Positions 32,422-44,742 of a stretch of 64,000 nt of DNA are shown here, one piece after another; the first letter of the stretch is position 1, and each line of letters starts with the position of its first letter. The DNA comes from Zingiber officinale. Lineage: Eukaryota > Streptophyta > Magnoliopsida > Zingiberales > Zingiberaceae. The translations under genes were made by a program, and so were the position numbers. The notes beneath the pieces are model-generated. The model was given only the letters and a program-made list of their open reading frames with translations. It had not been told where the DNA came from and did no database searches. The stretch covers positions 116,107,794 through 116,171,793 of the forward strand of contig NC_055991.1 of assembly GCF_018446385.1 (NCBI RefSeq), given 5' to 3'.

Positions 32422-34179
32422 CTAAGGGGTAGAGAAAATGCTCCTAGGAACCCAAAACTTATTTGTGCTCCTTGGATACTCTAGGTATTCACTAGGGATA
32501 ACTTCCCTAGATACCTTCCTAGTGACCTTTTTAGGCTTCTTAGAGTCCTTGGTCATCTTTTCTAGGTCAACTCTAGGGATTTCTTTCCTTGTGACCTTCT
32601 TTGTGACTTTCTTAGACTTCTTAGAAGTCTTAGTCACGTTTGTTGTTGCAAAAATACTTCTAGGGATAACTTCCCTTGTATTTTTGACTTGACCACTAGG
32701 CCTAGGGTTAGTTCCATAACTATATGGAACTCTATGGTAAGAAGACACATCCTTTTTGGTTTTATGTTTGTATCCCAAACCTCTATGACCCTTGGATGAC
32801 CCTTGTTGTCCTAAACCTAGATTTTGCTCATTTTGCCCTTTTAGGATATTTTTCATCCTTTTTAGGATCTTTTCTAATTTATCAAGTCTTGACCTCAAGA
32901 CTTGATTTTCTCTCATTAAATCCTTAGTTTTTGGTTTTTCATTTAATTCTTTAGCAATTTTATTTTTAGGCTTGTAACTAAAATCCTTAGAATTCTTGCC
33001 TAAATTTTTATCTACATTCCTAGACCTAGGTGTGGTAGTTTTAGCATGAAGAGCTATATGTTTTTCCTTAATGTTATCATGCTTCCTATTTTTATGGTAA
33101 ATAACATTAAAATGATATAAATTAGAACTAGCATGCTTTTTACTATTATTTAAAGGGGTAGGCTCAACAAATGATACCTTGCGTTTTACCTTGGAGGCTC
33201 CCCCTTGAGTTGTGCTTCCTTCTTGAGCCTTGACTGCTTTCTTCCCCTTGGGACATTGACTACAATATTGCCCCTTTTGATTGCAAGAGATGCACACAAT
33301 GTGCTCCTTGCTCTTCTTTGTTCCGGGAGCGGTCTCTTTGGACTTCTCCTTGCCCTTTAGTGCCACTTGGCTCTTCTTCTTGGCCAATTTTAGGCATTTG
33401 CTTTTGTAGTGCCCATGTTCCCTACACTCAAAACATATAATATGATTTTTATTCTTAATTGAACCATTTTTACCTTCATGTGTAGGGATGACACTTGCTC
33501 CTTCATTTTTTGTTTCTTGATTTTTGGAGGATGCAACATATTCTTCTCCATTTGACCCGAATGTAGAAGATTCTCCTTCTTCTTGATCCGATGTCAACAA
33601 AGGTCTCTCCCCCTCAATCCTAGAGGTGGAGACTTCATCTTCCTCTTCATCCTCTTGTATATGAAATAAGGAATATGCTCCTTCCTTGCTCTTTTGGTTG
33701 CACTTCTTTGAGGATGAAGATTCTAGGACTTCTTCTTCCGATATTGAGCACCTCTCAACCTCGGAGCCTTCTTCTTCTTCTTTTTTATCTTGATTCAATG
33801 AATCACCCTCATTTGATTCTTCTTGGATTGGTACAGTAGAGGGGATCTCATGAATCGTTTCCAATTTACTCCAAAGCTCCTTGGTATCCTTGAATTCTCC
33901 AATTTACTCCAAAATGTGGCTAGGTAATAGATTGACCAAAAGCTTGGTCACTTTATCATTTGCCTCGCTCCTTTGAATTTATTCTTGGCTCCACTTGCTT
34001 CTCTTGAGAACTTTTCCCTTTGAACTTGTTGGAGCTTCGAAGCCTTCTATGAGAGCAAACCATTGCTCTATCTCCACCATCAAGAAATTTTCGATCCTTG
34101 ATTTCCAAAGATCGAAGCTCATCATTATGAACGGTGGAGGTACCCTTGTATCGAATCCAAATTCATCTTGGAATTCCAT
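32422..34179 (-). pseudogene. gag of element H (UBN2/copia type), two in-frame stops
   Basis: Structural capsid-type protein of a copia retrotransposon. One frame runs from ATG 34179 to TGA/TAA after 32425, about 585 codons, broken only by in-frame stops at 33979-33981 and 33904-33906. The N-terminal part has the gag word LWKSRIENFL, and the UBN2-type KELWSKLETIHE follows the second stop. The 480-codon open part (33864-32422) begins with an acidic region. It has a complete CX2CX4HX4C zinc knuckle (CFECREHGHYKSKC). It then has a second knuckle in which His is Gln (CISCNQKGQYCSQC). A Lys-rich coiled-coil region follows, and the end is TNKFWVPRSIFSTP, the gag C-terminal WVPK-like motif. No pol follows. 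Confidence 0.85.
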
Positions 34180-34288
34180 TTGAAGTTGAGCTTCTTGAAT
34201 GAAGTCTTCGACTTGTAGAATTGCTCCAATTTCTTCACCCTCTAGCTTTTTGCCCCTTCCGGCGATGATTCCGGTGAAGAGCAACCTT

Positions 34289-34300
34289 GCTCTGATACCA
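34289..34300 (-). other. Primer-binding site of element H
   Basis: The complement of GCTCTGATACCA is TGGTATCAGAGC, the tRNA-Met-type primer site, two bases inside the 5' LTR boundary at 34303. Confidence 0.9.
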
Positions 34301-34302
34301 CT

Positions 34303-35112
34303 TGTTAGGACCGAAATGTAGCTAGAGGGGGGGGGGGGGTTAATAGCTCGTCGCGATCGTCGTGCTCGTCGTTGCTCGCTTCTTGGGATGATGTGCAGCA
34401 GAAATACAAGAAACACAAATAACAACGCTAACTCTAGGGATTTACTTGGTATCCACCTCAAGAAGAGGTGACTAGTCCAAGGATCCACACACTCACGCAC
34501 TCCTTCTCGGTAACTACCGAAGGCGGAGAAGTCTTACAACCTCACAATACAACAATGAGAAAGAAAGAAGCAAATTACAAATGAAACTTACAAGATTACA
34601 ATGAAAACCCTAGCTTCTTCTTTTTATTGTTGCAACTCGCCTCTTGACTTGGATGAGCCTCCAAGAACCTTCAAGAACTGGCGGTGAGGAAGAAAAAATC
34701 GCTGTAGAGAGCTGCTGTGATCGCCCGTGGAGAAGAGATGAAGGAAGTACCGAAGACACGCTCGCCAACGGCTTTATCTGCGCCAACGGTCGAATCCCAA
34801 TCGATTGGGGAGGCTTTGGATCGATCGACCAATCGATCCAGCGCCTCTGTACTCTCTAGAATCGCCCTGAATCGATTACTCGATCGATTCAAGGCTTCTC
34901 AAGCAATTTCCAGCGCTCCAATCGATCGACCGATCGATTGGAGGTTTCAATCGATCAACTGATCGATTCAGAAGCTTACTGTTCGCTCAGAAACTCTCCC
35001 AATCGATTGACCAATCGATTGGGGAAGTTTTGATCGATTACCCAATCGATCAAGACGTTTTTTGCACGAAATCGCGTCAACTAATCGATTGAACCCCCCA
35101 ATCGATTGGCCA
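34303..35112 (-). repeat. 5' LTR of element H, truncated
   Basis: Matches 28348-29200 of the other LTR, including the palindrome cluster and a G run near 34328. It is cut at 35112 where the Tekay LTR starts. The missing 1 kb is not found elsewhere in the window. Confidence 0.85.
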
Positions 35113-37935
35113 TGTCACGCCCCGGGGGAGTCCCTGCCAGAGGAAATTCCGACAGCACCTCCCCTGTACGGGTGACAATCTGAAACATTTCTACAGACAC
35201 AATATACCTCAGGCACAGGCGGCTGGAATATACACACAACCACGCAGTTTATATGCAGCCTACTCGGCTGATACAATAAAAATACAACCACACAGTTATA
35301 TGTAGATCTAACAGCCCACTCGGCTGTACTAAAAATCAAAATACAAAACTGCTAGCCGGCTAGGCTTACACCACACAACAACACAACACTTCGGAAATAA
35401 AACCGGAACACAAAGCCAAATACATACATATCATATACCAAGATAAAAATAAACAAAATGCGGAAACTGGTCTTCCAATGTGACGTGAGAACCGGCAGAC
35501 AGGATACTCCAAGCAACTCTATAAACAACTTGGTACCTGAAAAAGATAGTGTCCACGAGGGTGAGTTCAACAACTCAGCAGATACCAGTTGACATGTATA
35601 CTAAGCTATAACAAATGGTAATAACTATGGAGTATAGTCTCCTGGACAAATGTTGGAAGATGCACAATAGAAAATGCTAAAGAGAACTGTACTCACCAGG
35701 GTCTCCTATCAGAATAGTCAGGTCGTCAGACTGAGAGTATCATAAATTATGTATGCATGTCAAACATATGCATTCATCTAAATGCAGCATATAAATGCAA
35801 CAAACACAATCAGTAAATGCATAAATGCATATGATGCCAATGACATGGTCACCCCTGACGCCAGTCAGCCATCTCACACACAATGGTGAGACCGAGTGGG
35901 TAGGGTTGTGACAACCGTGCACTCTGTCATCACTGCCCCTGATGAGTGACCGAGTGGACGGGATACTGTCGGAGTACACCTATCCTCCTACCCCAAATCA
36001 TAAATGGGGGAGCTCAATGCTCTCATCTCCCGGTACACAATGACGGGGAGGGATCCCAGCGTGCTACCACGCTGCAGTACACTACCCATGAGCGTCCCAG
36101 TGGAGCACCACAGAGCAAATCTGACGTGCTACCACGCTACGTCATGCTACCCATGAGTGGACCAGCGGAGCACCGACAGAGATGAAACTGGCGATGTGCT
36201 CAACAATAATGAAGCAGACTATTGCGCAACATGCAATCATGCGAATGGTGCATGACACTAAGCATGACAAAATCCTGAGCAGCATAGCAATATCCATATA
36301 TATGTAAAATGTGTACCATAGGACAATGAACCAAATCAAAGGTACACAGATCAGATAAGGTATAAAACCTAGGTCCTGAACATAAATAAAACACATGGTC
36401 ATGTCACTACCCCAATAAACATATATAATCAGGTAGGTACTATCATGAAGTGCATAATAAGTAAACAAAATAAGCATGTAACAGGTATCGGGTAGTAACC
36501 AACCGAAGCAAAGATGAGCATAATCATTACTAAGGTTATAACCTACTAAACATATCAACATGACATTATCAAAGATAAGTCAAGATACCCGCCTCCAATA
36601 GCAGGTCCAATCCAGTCAAATCCAACGTCAAGACGCTCGTCTCGAATCAGTCCTGTAATACATGGTATCCAGATTTAGCTAATTACATGTAAATAAATTA
36701 GCTAAATCAAATTCTCGAGAAGATAACATAAATCCAAATCCAATTATAAACTCTAATTGGATCATCCAACTTCTCAATCGACTTTAACTAATCCATACGA
36801 ATTAGAACTTGCAATAAGCATAATCCATCTAACATAATCAAACTCAACCATGATCTACATCTAAGATCAAAACCTACATTTAACTATTTAATCACACTAA
36901 TCATGTATCAACTAGTGATATACTAACCATCTAGTAATCCATATCATCTCCAATTCAACACATACCTAATTCATCAACAATACAAACCAATTTCCCTACT
37001 TCTTACCTTAATCTACAGCCCAACAAATCCATAGCAAAGACAACTTGTTGTCGGGACAGAGGTAGCTGTTGGAAATCAAGAAACGCCCTGCAATGCACTG
37101 TCTGGATCAAAATGAAGCTCAAGAAATCGACATCCAAATAACAACCAAATTTCCAGAACAACCTGAGAACCTTACCTCTTCCTCTAATTGCCTGCAATGA
37201 CCAAGAACCCGACGAAGCTGCTGCTGGAAACCTTAATACCAGAGACTCAGGCCGATAACAAGGTGGCTACTGGCACTGGACGGCTGGCAGACTGGTGCTA
37301 GGGCAGAGAACGATTGGAGTGGCGCCGGGCAGTGAAGTCAGCGTCGGACTGGGGTGGTCGGTGGAAACACAGAAGAGATCGGAGGGGGGCGGTGGCGCTG
37401 TGCAGAGATGCGGTAGAGAGGAAGAAGTCGGTGTCGGGAAACTAGGGCTCGGCATGGAGAAGGCCGGCGTTGTCCCGTGTGGCGGCGGCGCTTGGCACGG
37501 AAGGAGGAGAGAAGAAGAGGGTGTCGGTGGTGCGCTAGGGCGCAGGTGACGGCGCTGGGTCGATGCCGGCGCACAGAGGAGAAGAGAAGAAACGAGACTC
37601 CTTGGCTACCCCTTTTGTCCACGAGAGAAGAGGAAGAAGAAGGAAAGCGGGAGAAGAAGGGATCTGTGGCGGAAGAGAAGAATCGGGAGAGAAATAAGAG
37701 AAAGGAAACCGTTGGGGAGTAGTTCGGCGAGGGAGAAAAGAAAAAGAAAATAAAATAAAAAGGAAAAGAAAAATAAACTTTTTCTCGCTTAAATGGGTAG
37801 CCTAAACAGACTTTCCCCGGGCCCCGTTTTTATTCCCGTAAACTCGTCCATAGGGTCTTCGAAAAATTCCAGAAAAATTTCTAAAAATTTCAGAAAATTC
37901 CCTCATCATTATTCGTCATTTTTCAGTATTTTACA
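35113..37935 (-). repeat. 3' LTR of chromovirus E
   Basis: On the minus strand starts TGTAAAATACTG and ends GGGGCGTGACA (2823 bp). Homologous to solo LTR J (1805 bp) at both ends and in the CTCGGTCACTC-type region (about 35870-36180), but with about 1 kb more. Much of the extra is a GA/GC-rich segment at 37200-37740. ORFs there (37267-37722) reflect purine-rich repeats, not genes. Confidence 0.8.
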
Positions 37936-38045
37936 TTCTCCCCCACTAATAAAAATTTGGTCCCCAAATTTCGTTATCTACCATCAGCAAATACTAACAA
38001 CAGGTAAAGAGTATAAATGCTGAACGGTAAATTAAATTACACACT

Positions 38046-39768
38046 TCAAGTGAAAAGATGGGGGTATCGAGCTCGGATAGTATCATCGAGCTCCCAAGTA
38101 GCCTCCTCGTTCGTATGATGCTGCCATACGACTTTAACCAGTCGGATAATCTTATTCCGCAATTGACGCTCTTTCCGGTCCAAAATCCGTACCGGAACCT
38201 CCTCGTAGGTCACGTCAGGCTCTACAGGAACTGAGATATCTGTCAGCACATGTGTCGGGTCGGGTATGTATCTCCTTAGCATAGATACGTGGAATATATC
38301 GTGTACGCCTGCCAAGGACGGTGGTAGTGCCAGCCGGTAAGCTACTGCTCCAATCCTCTCCAGGATCTGGAAAGGGCCAATGTATCGTGGAGCTAACTTA
38401 CCTCTGAGGTCAAATCTCTTCACCCCTTCGTGGGTGAAACTCGCAGAAAAACATGATCACCAATAGAGAACTCCAAAGGTCTGCGTCTCTGATCAACATA
38501 ACTCTTCTGGCCGTCCTGCGCCTCTGACATCCTTCGTCTGATAGTACGGACCAACTCTGCCTCATGCTGAGTTCTATGAGGTCCCAACAGGTGGGCCTCC
38601 CCAATCTCATCCCAGAGGGTGGGCGTCCGACAAGGCCTACCATACAACGCTTCAAATGGTGTCATCTGGATAGCCGAATGAAAGCTATTGTTGTAGGCGA
38701 ACTCTACCTATGACAATTGGTCCTCCCAACTGCCTCCGAAATCCAATACACATGACCTCAGCAAGTCCTCTAGAGTCTGAATGGTCCGCTCTGATTGTCC
38801 ATCCATCTGCGGATGGAAAGTTGTACTGAATCGGAGCTGAGTTCCCAAGGCCTGCTGCAGACTCTGTCAGAATCGAGACGAGAACCGGGGGTCTCTATCC
38901 GAAATAATAGTCAACGGGGCACCATGTAATCTGATGATCTCCCGGCAGCACAGGTCTATCAATCGATCCAGGGAATCAGTCTTCCAGATCGCTAAGAAGT
39001 GCATCGATTTGGTTAATCGTTCAACGATTACCCAAATCACGTCATGGGCTCGTCGTGTCTTCGGCAAACCCACCACAAAGTCCATGGTAATGTGTTCCCA
39101 TTTCCACTCAAGAATAGGAATCCTATGTAGAAATCCGACAGATCTCTGGTGCTCAGCCTTTACCTGCTGACAGACAAGACATCTAGCTACTAATTCCGTG
39201 ATGTCTTTCATCATGTCGTTCTACCAATAAGAACGCCTCAAATCTCGGTACATACGGGTACCGTCGGGGTGGATAGCAAATCTCGTGCGATGAGCCTCCT
39301 AAAGTAGCTCCTCCCTGACCGGGTGAGATGGAAGTCCGCATAAGCGGCTCGGAAATATATAATACCCGCTTCATCTCGGGTAAACTCGGTATGCTGCCCG
39401 GAAACTATTCGGCTGCCAATAAACTGCAAATGCTGATCACCAGCCTGGGCCTCTCGGATCCTCGTCCTGATCGACGACTAAGCAACCATGGTAACCAGAA
39501 TACCCTGCTCCTGAAGGCCCAACTCGGAGAAACCCTTAATCAAGTCCAAGACTGAAACTCGGTGGCAAGCCAAAGTCCCTCTGGACTTCCTGCTGAGTGC
39601 ATCGACAACCACATTAGCTTTCCCCGGGTGGTAGCTAATGGTACAATCATAATCCTTCAGGAACTCTATCCATCTCCTCTGTTAGAGATTAAGCTCCTTT
39701 TGGGTGAAAATATATTTGAGACTCTTATGATCAGTGAGAATCTCAAATGTAATACCATACAGATGATG
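38046..39768 (-). pseudogene. pol remnant of chromovirus E: RNase H end, integrase, chromodomain
   Basis: Five overlapping or adjacent minus-strand frames make up a broken polyprotein. 39560-39768: end of RNase H (LTDHKSLKYIFTQKELNL, then a stop, then the [15 protein letters not shown] end). 38867-39214: integrase with the Cys pair CLVC, the first catalytic Asp in TMDFVVGLP and the second in ISDRDPRFSSRF, where the following Trp codon has become a stop. 38420-38665: integrase C-terminal part (TPFEALYGRPCRTP). 38046-38423: GPY/F motif (RYIGPFQILERIG) and a chromodomain-like end with WQHHTNEEATWE. At least one frameshift and several stops, so not functional. Confidence 0.85.
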
Positions 39769-40288
39769 TGATGTGTCACCTCCTCGACGCGGTGATGTGT
39801 CAGCCAGGTCAGGGTGCCCGGACCGGGTTCAGGCTCCCAAACCGTAAAAATTATCCATATCCAAACCGTTGTGACGCGGATAAATTTTTATCCATGCCCA
39901 AGCGCCCGGAGCCCTTTCAAGCGCCCGAAGATGCCACGTCAGCAAATGGTTAGATCTGACTAGCAGGCTATAAATAGAGCCCTGGTCTTAGTAGTTCAGC
40001 ACAACACTTGAAATGATCTTCCTTTTTGTCCTACTTTGTAATCTTGTGCTTAAAACTACTGTAAGAGGGTTATCCACCAGAAGGAGATTTGATAGTGAGC
40101 TTTTTAACGTCTTAGACTAGCATTCTCTTGATTGCAAACCAAGTAAAATATCTACCTCTTCTTTCTTTCGTGTTAATTAGTTTATTATTAGACAAGTGTA
40201 TCATAATTTAGCTTGAAAAGTCGAGAAAGAGTATTCATTTCATTTCAGGATAATTCACCCCCTTCTTGTCGGCCTACGGAGACCAACA
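39769..40288 (+). repeat. 5' LTR of element D, truncated
   Basis: Matches the 3' part of the D LTR (44655-44742 plus 51267-51679), from GACGCGGTGATGTGTCAGCC to TACGGAGACCAACA. The first 350-400 bp are missing, replaced by chromovirus E sequence. Confidence 0.8.
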
Positions 40289-40348
40289 AGTGGTATCAGA
40301 GCAAGGATACTTCAGAAGGACTAATCGCCGATCGAAGCAAAGAAATCA

Positions 40349-41820
40349 ATGGTCGGACCAAGCCTCAACCTGCCAAAGTTCGAGGGGGAGTTCACACACT
40401 GGAAACACCGATCGAGGTATTCCTAAAAATCGATTTTGAAATACTTTTAATAATCAAGTATTGTTTTGTAGTTCCTAAGGATCAACAAGGAGCGGAGAAA
40501 GAAGAGTGTCTTTGGACGAAGAAGAAGCAAAGTGACTTCGTAGCCAACAGTAGAGCGGAATACCACTTACTAAGTGTATTACTGTCTTGAGAAGTCAATC
40601 GCATCGGAAGCTACATATTGACTAAAGATCTCTGGGAGAAAATCCTGAAACTCCACAAAGGCACATTCGAAGAAAAGCTTGCATGATGAGACATCCTTCA
40701 GAACAAACTAACAAACATCCATCTAGAAAAGGTGAGAAGGTAGCCCAACTACACGCGAAAATCAAGGAGTTGATCATCGGATTGGTCAACCTCAATGAAA
40801 CTGTAACCAACCAGGACTTGGTACACTACGCACTCAACACCTTTCCTAGAACTCTAGAATGGACTTTGATCATAGACGCCTACTACATCCTGAAGGACCT
40901 GGAGGTGAGTACCTTAGAAGAACTTTTTTTTTTTTTTTACTTTAGAATTATATGAAACTAGATATGCAAGTATAACAAAAGACTCAAGCCAGAACCTAGC
41001 ATTAAGAGCCACCAAGAAGGACGAATCCGAGTCAGACTTAGATCTAGAAGCAGACTAAAAAGCTTATATGGTAAGAAAAATTAAAAAGTTTTTTAAATCT
41101 AACAAATTTAAAGAAATGCAGAATAGAAAAAATTCCAGAAACAAAAGAAAGGTTCAACCCTACCAGTGTCAAAAGGAAGGACACATAAATGAGGATTGTC
41201 CAAAACTCAAGAAGGAAAAAGACAAAGGACCAAGGTGAAACAAACACAAGAATCTCAAGGTCACTTGGGACGAGAGTTCATCATTCGAGTCATAAATAGA
41301 AGCGTATGTTGGACTAACACTGATGGCTAGTCACGAAGAATAAAGCAACTCAGAAGCTAGCATCTATGAAGGGGGAGCAACATCAAATGAATGCAACGAT
41401 GCAGGGGGAGAATTGAGCTTTAGATTTGACATGGTAAGTGAGGTATGTCTGTTACCTCCTGATCAACTGTATTTTGGTATTAATTCAATGTCTAAATCAA
41501 TGTATAATTAAAAATCAAAAATGAAAAATTGAAAAAAGGAGAATTTAGAAATAAAAATAGTCTTAACAAAATCATGTTTAATAGAAGATTTTGATAAATA
41601 AAAAATTAAAAATGCTAAATTGAAAGAACAAATAGAAAACTTAAAAAATTCTGCATGTTCAAATTTTTCTACTTTAATGTTAGAAATTATCAAGGATTAA
41701 ATTGGTATTATAAATTTTATAAGTGTCAAATTAAAAAAATAACAAAAAATTATATTCCTAAAAAGTACTTGATTAATCCAGCAGGAAGGAACCTATATTG
41801 GGTTTCAAAATCATGTTTAG
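40349..41820 (+). pseudogene. gag of element D, heavily decayed
   Basis: Starts ATG 40349 (NLPKFEGEFTHWK), typical of UBN2 gag proteins, then runs through several frames. Recognisable pieces are DLWEKILKLHKGTFEEK (about 40626), EKVAQLHAKIKEL and YALNTFPRTLEWT (40735-40870), and a knuckle-like CQKEGHINEDC with the first Cys lost (about 41165). The C-terminal word NPAGRNLYWVSKS lies just before a stop at about 41815. Many frameshifts and stops; not functional. Confidence 0.7.
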
Positions 41821-42151
41821 ATTAAATTCTTTATGCATATTTCTAATTTTAATTTAATTTTTTTTAATTGTCTAACTTTTATAATAAAATTGTTTTTGTA
41901 TAATTTTTAGTTGAAATTAATTAGATCTAAATTTTTTCGAGAATGAGGATCTCATTATTTGTCTGTAGGAAATATTTCAAAAATTTTTGACCATTATATT
42001 AATTTTTATAAATTTTTTTAACAAAAATAATATTTTTTAAGTTAAAATTATTTCACGGACTTATTTTTTAAAAATTTATTTTTTCCATGATCAAATATCA
42101 TATTATCTATCAAAGAAAATATTTTTATAATTTTTTCATTGTTATTAAATT

Positions 42152-43093
42152 TGTTGGCGCAGCGGGGCCGACAAGAGGGGGTGAATTGCCTAAAATAGAA
42201 AAATAAAACCCTTCCTCGATCTTCAACTCAGATTAGTAGCACACTTATATAAATGAAGTTAAGCAACTAATAAATAAAGAAAGAAACAAAGGAATTACTT
42301 GGTTACAACCTAGTTGGTTGTTAATCCAAGACAAAGGAAAGCGCTAAAAGATCTCCTTCGTGTAGGCGGAGAAGTCTATTACACTTTTCAAAAGCTTAGG
42401 AATGTGCTAGGAAATTAAGACTAGAGTTGCTACATATTTCCTAGGTCCATCGGTCTTTTTTATAGCCCCTGGAAAATCTTATTCGTAGCTTGAGGGTGCC
42501 TCCAAAGGGCTTGGAGGACGCCTCCAGCGAAGCGCAGTGGATAAAGCTTTATCCACTGCGAACGACTACTTTGACTGGCCGAAAGTGCATTCCATACTTA
42601 TGGAGGGTGTCTTCCATGCTTACGGAGGGTGTCCTCCTTGCTTATGGAGGGTGCCTTCCGCCTGAAGGTGGCGGAGGTGCTGGCGCGCCTCGAAGGCACC
42701 TTCAACCCTTATTGAGGGCGCCTCTAGCAGTCTTCATCAGCTTCTTTCGCTCTTTTGCTACTCCGGTTGCCTGGGTGATTGCGACCAATTGAAATAGGGC
42801 TCACCTGAACCCAATTTCAAGTCTTCTCCTCGAGCAGGCTTCCGCTCCAGCTTCTCATCCCTCGAACGTCGCATAAGTTCTTCTCATCCATCGGTGTACT
42901 CTTCCGCAACACCTCGTTCCTCGGATGCACCGAACCCGTCAGCTCCCTTTTCGTGTCATCTTTCTCGCTAGCTGTGTCTTCCGCTTGAGTTCCTGTGCTC
43001 CTAAGCTCCTGTACACTTAGACACAGGGATCAAAATAAAACATGACCTAACTTAACTTGGTTGATCACACTAAAACAACCACAAGGCCCAATA
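42152..43093 (-). repeat. Solo LTR G, D-related family
   Basis: 942 bp, TGTTGGCG...CCCAATA on the plus strand. On the minus strand the TAGTGTGATCAACCAAG-like start matches the start of the D LTR near 44292. Exact target duplication AAATT at 42147-42151 and 43094-43098. Contains CCTCCAAAGG and GGAGGGTGTC-type palindromic words. The ORF at 42490-42792 lies inside it and is not a gene. Confidence 0.8.
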
Positions 43094-43612
43094 AAATTTT
43101 CTATGAATTTTTTATCCAAATGATAAATTTAAATATTAAAAATTCTTGAAGATTAAATTTTTAAAAATTTATTTATTTTTATAAAAATACTTGCTCTATT
43201 ACATTCTTAGAAAAAATTTCAAGATTTTTCGAGCTTAGAACATATTTTTAAGATTTTTTTTAAAAAAATTACATCTTTCTGTAAAAAATAATTTATTTCT
43301 ACTTGAATTAATTGTTTTATAATTAATTTATTTCAATTTCTTTATAAATCTCAAAAGTCAGTTTTCATATTTATTTATTTATTTATTTATTTTTCTCTAA
43401 GTGTTAGCCACTAATTCAAGAACTTTTAGTTTATTTAACCCCTATTTTTTAATGTGATCAAGAATTATAGATTAAGTCTAGGGGTAGGTGCATTTTAAAA
43501 TTTGCATATTTAATTGCATATTCATTTATTTTAATATTTAGTTTTTCTCTAACTTAACTTGGGTTGATTCACATAAAAAATGGGGATATTGTAAGTACCC
43601 CGTGGTAGTTTT

Positions 43613-44286
43613 TGTTGGGATCTAGCGCGCTAAACACGCGAAAGTGCAGCGGAAAAATACTAGATCCTCTTATCCAGCGGATCCATGTGAAGGGAAGAAA
43701 ACAATTTTCATAGCAATAATCTATGCTAAGCTACATGATAGGATTATACCTTTGTTGTGTGCCCTTCGCAATCCCAACAGCAACCTTTTTTTTGGATCCA
43801 GATCTCAGCGCGTTCAAGCATCCGCGCCTCTATGGCATCTACACGAACATATCCTTCGTTCATCGCACGAATGAAGCCTTCGGAGAAGAACCATCTTCTT
43901 GTGCTAGCAAGAAGCATGGTTCGGCCAATCTTGGAGAATCGGCCATGGAGGAAGGAGGAGGAGGAAGAGGGAGATCAAGAGTCACCTTTTTCTCATCTAA
44001 TTCATCTTATGAAAAATAAATGACAAAAACCTATTTATATTCTTCCCATGAATACCAAGGGTCTTTTGTCTCTTTGTATTCCTCTTAATGAGTTGGATTT
44101 ATTATATTAGATTAACCATTAATCCAATAATCCAATAAGTCTAACCCATTGAGTCTAACCCATTAATCCAATGTGTCTAATTCGGATTGAATTCAATCCA
44201 ATGAGTGGGTTCATTTGAGTCTAACTCAATTAGTAGCCAAAAGGCCTAATCATCTCATGATTGGCTCTTAGGGCTAATTACTAACA
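43613..44286 (+). repeat. Solo LTR F
   Basis: 674 bp, TGTTGGGATC...ATTACTAACA, with an exact 5-bp duplication GTTTT at 43608-43612 and 44287-44291. It sits 23 bp inside the 3' LTR of D. Orientation is uncertain. Its ORFs (43644-44023) have no retroelement domain. Confidence 0.8.
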
Positions 44287-44742
44287 GTTTTGATGTGATC
44301 AACCAAGTCAAGTTAGGTCATATGGTTGTTTGATGCCTTGTGTCTAAGTGTGCAGGAACTTAGGAGCATAGGAAGTCGAGCGAAAGACGCAGCTAGTGAG
44401 AAGGATGGCATGGGAGAGAGTCAACAAGCTCAGTGCATCCGAGGGACAAGGTGCTGCGGAAGAGTACGCTGGTGGACGAGAAGCAAGCGCGTGACATTTC
44501 TGAGGGATGAGAAGCCGGAGCAGAAGTCTGCTTGAGGAGAAGACCGGAAAATGGGTTCTGGTGAGTCCTATTTTGGATGGTCGAAATCACTCAAGCGAAC
44601 GGAGCTGAAACAGAGGAGAACTGGATAGTCAATAAGAAGTTGACTATCTGAATGCCTGCCTCCTTGACGCGGTGATGTGTCAGCCGGGTCCGAGTGCCCA
44701 GACAGGGCCCAAGCTCCCGGATCACAAAAATTATCCACAACC

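Larger units (their letters stand above)
28348..35112 (-). mobile_element. Sirevirus-like gag-only element H
   Basis: Minus-strand element. The 3' LTR is at 28348-30167, the purine tract AAAAAGGAGAGAT at 30168-30180 (complement), and the gag at 32422-34179. The primer site TGGTATCAGAGC is the complement of 34289-34300. The 5' LTR begins at 34303 and is cut at 35112 by the Tekay LTR. From the end of gag to the purine tract there is about 2.2 kb of AT-rich DNA with no integrase, RT or RNase H motif. LTRs are about 1.8 kb with dense ATCGAT palindromes. Confidence 0.85.
35113..39768 (-). mobile_element. Truncated Tekay-type Ty3/gypsy chromovirus E
   Basis: Minus strand. The 3' LTR is at 35113-37935 and the purine tract AGTGGGGGAGAA at 37936-37947 (complement). 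The pol remnant at 38046-39768 holds, in order on the minus strand, the end of RNase H, integrase, GPY/F and a chromodomain-like tail. RT, protease, gag and the 5' LTR are missing; the sequence changes to the LTR of element D at about 39769. The Tekay assignment rests on the C-terminal KVQWQHH-type tail and the LTR style. Confidence 0.8.

Noticed and set aside
37267-37722. Arg/Gly/Glu- or Pro/Ser-rich ORFs as a possible gene
   Set aside because: They lie inside the E LTR, are purine-rich low complexity on one strand, and show no splice-compatible structure or domain.
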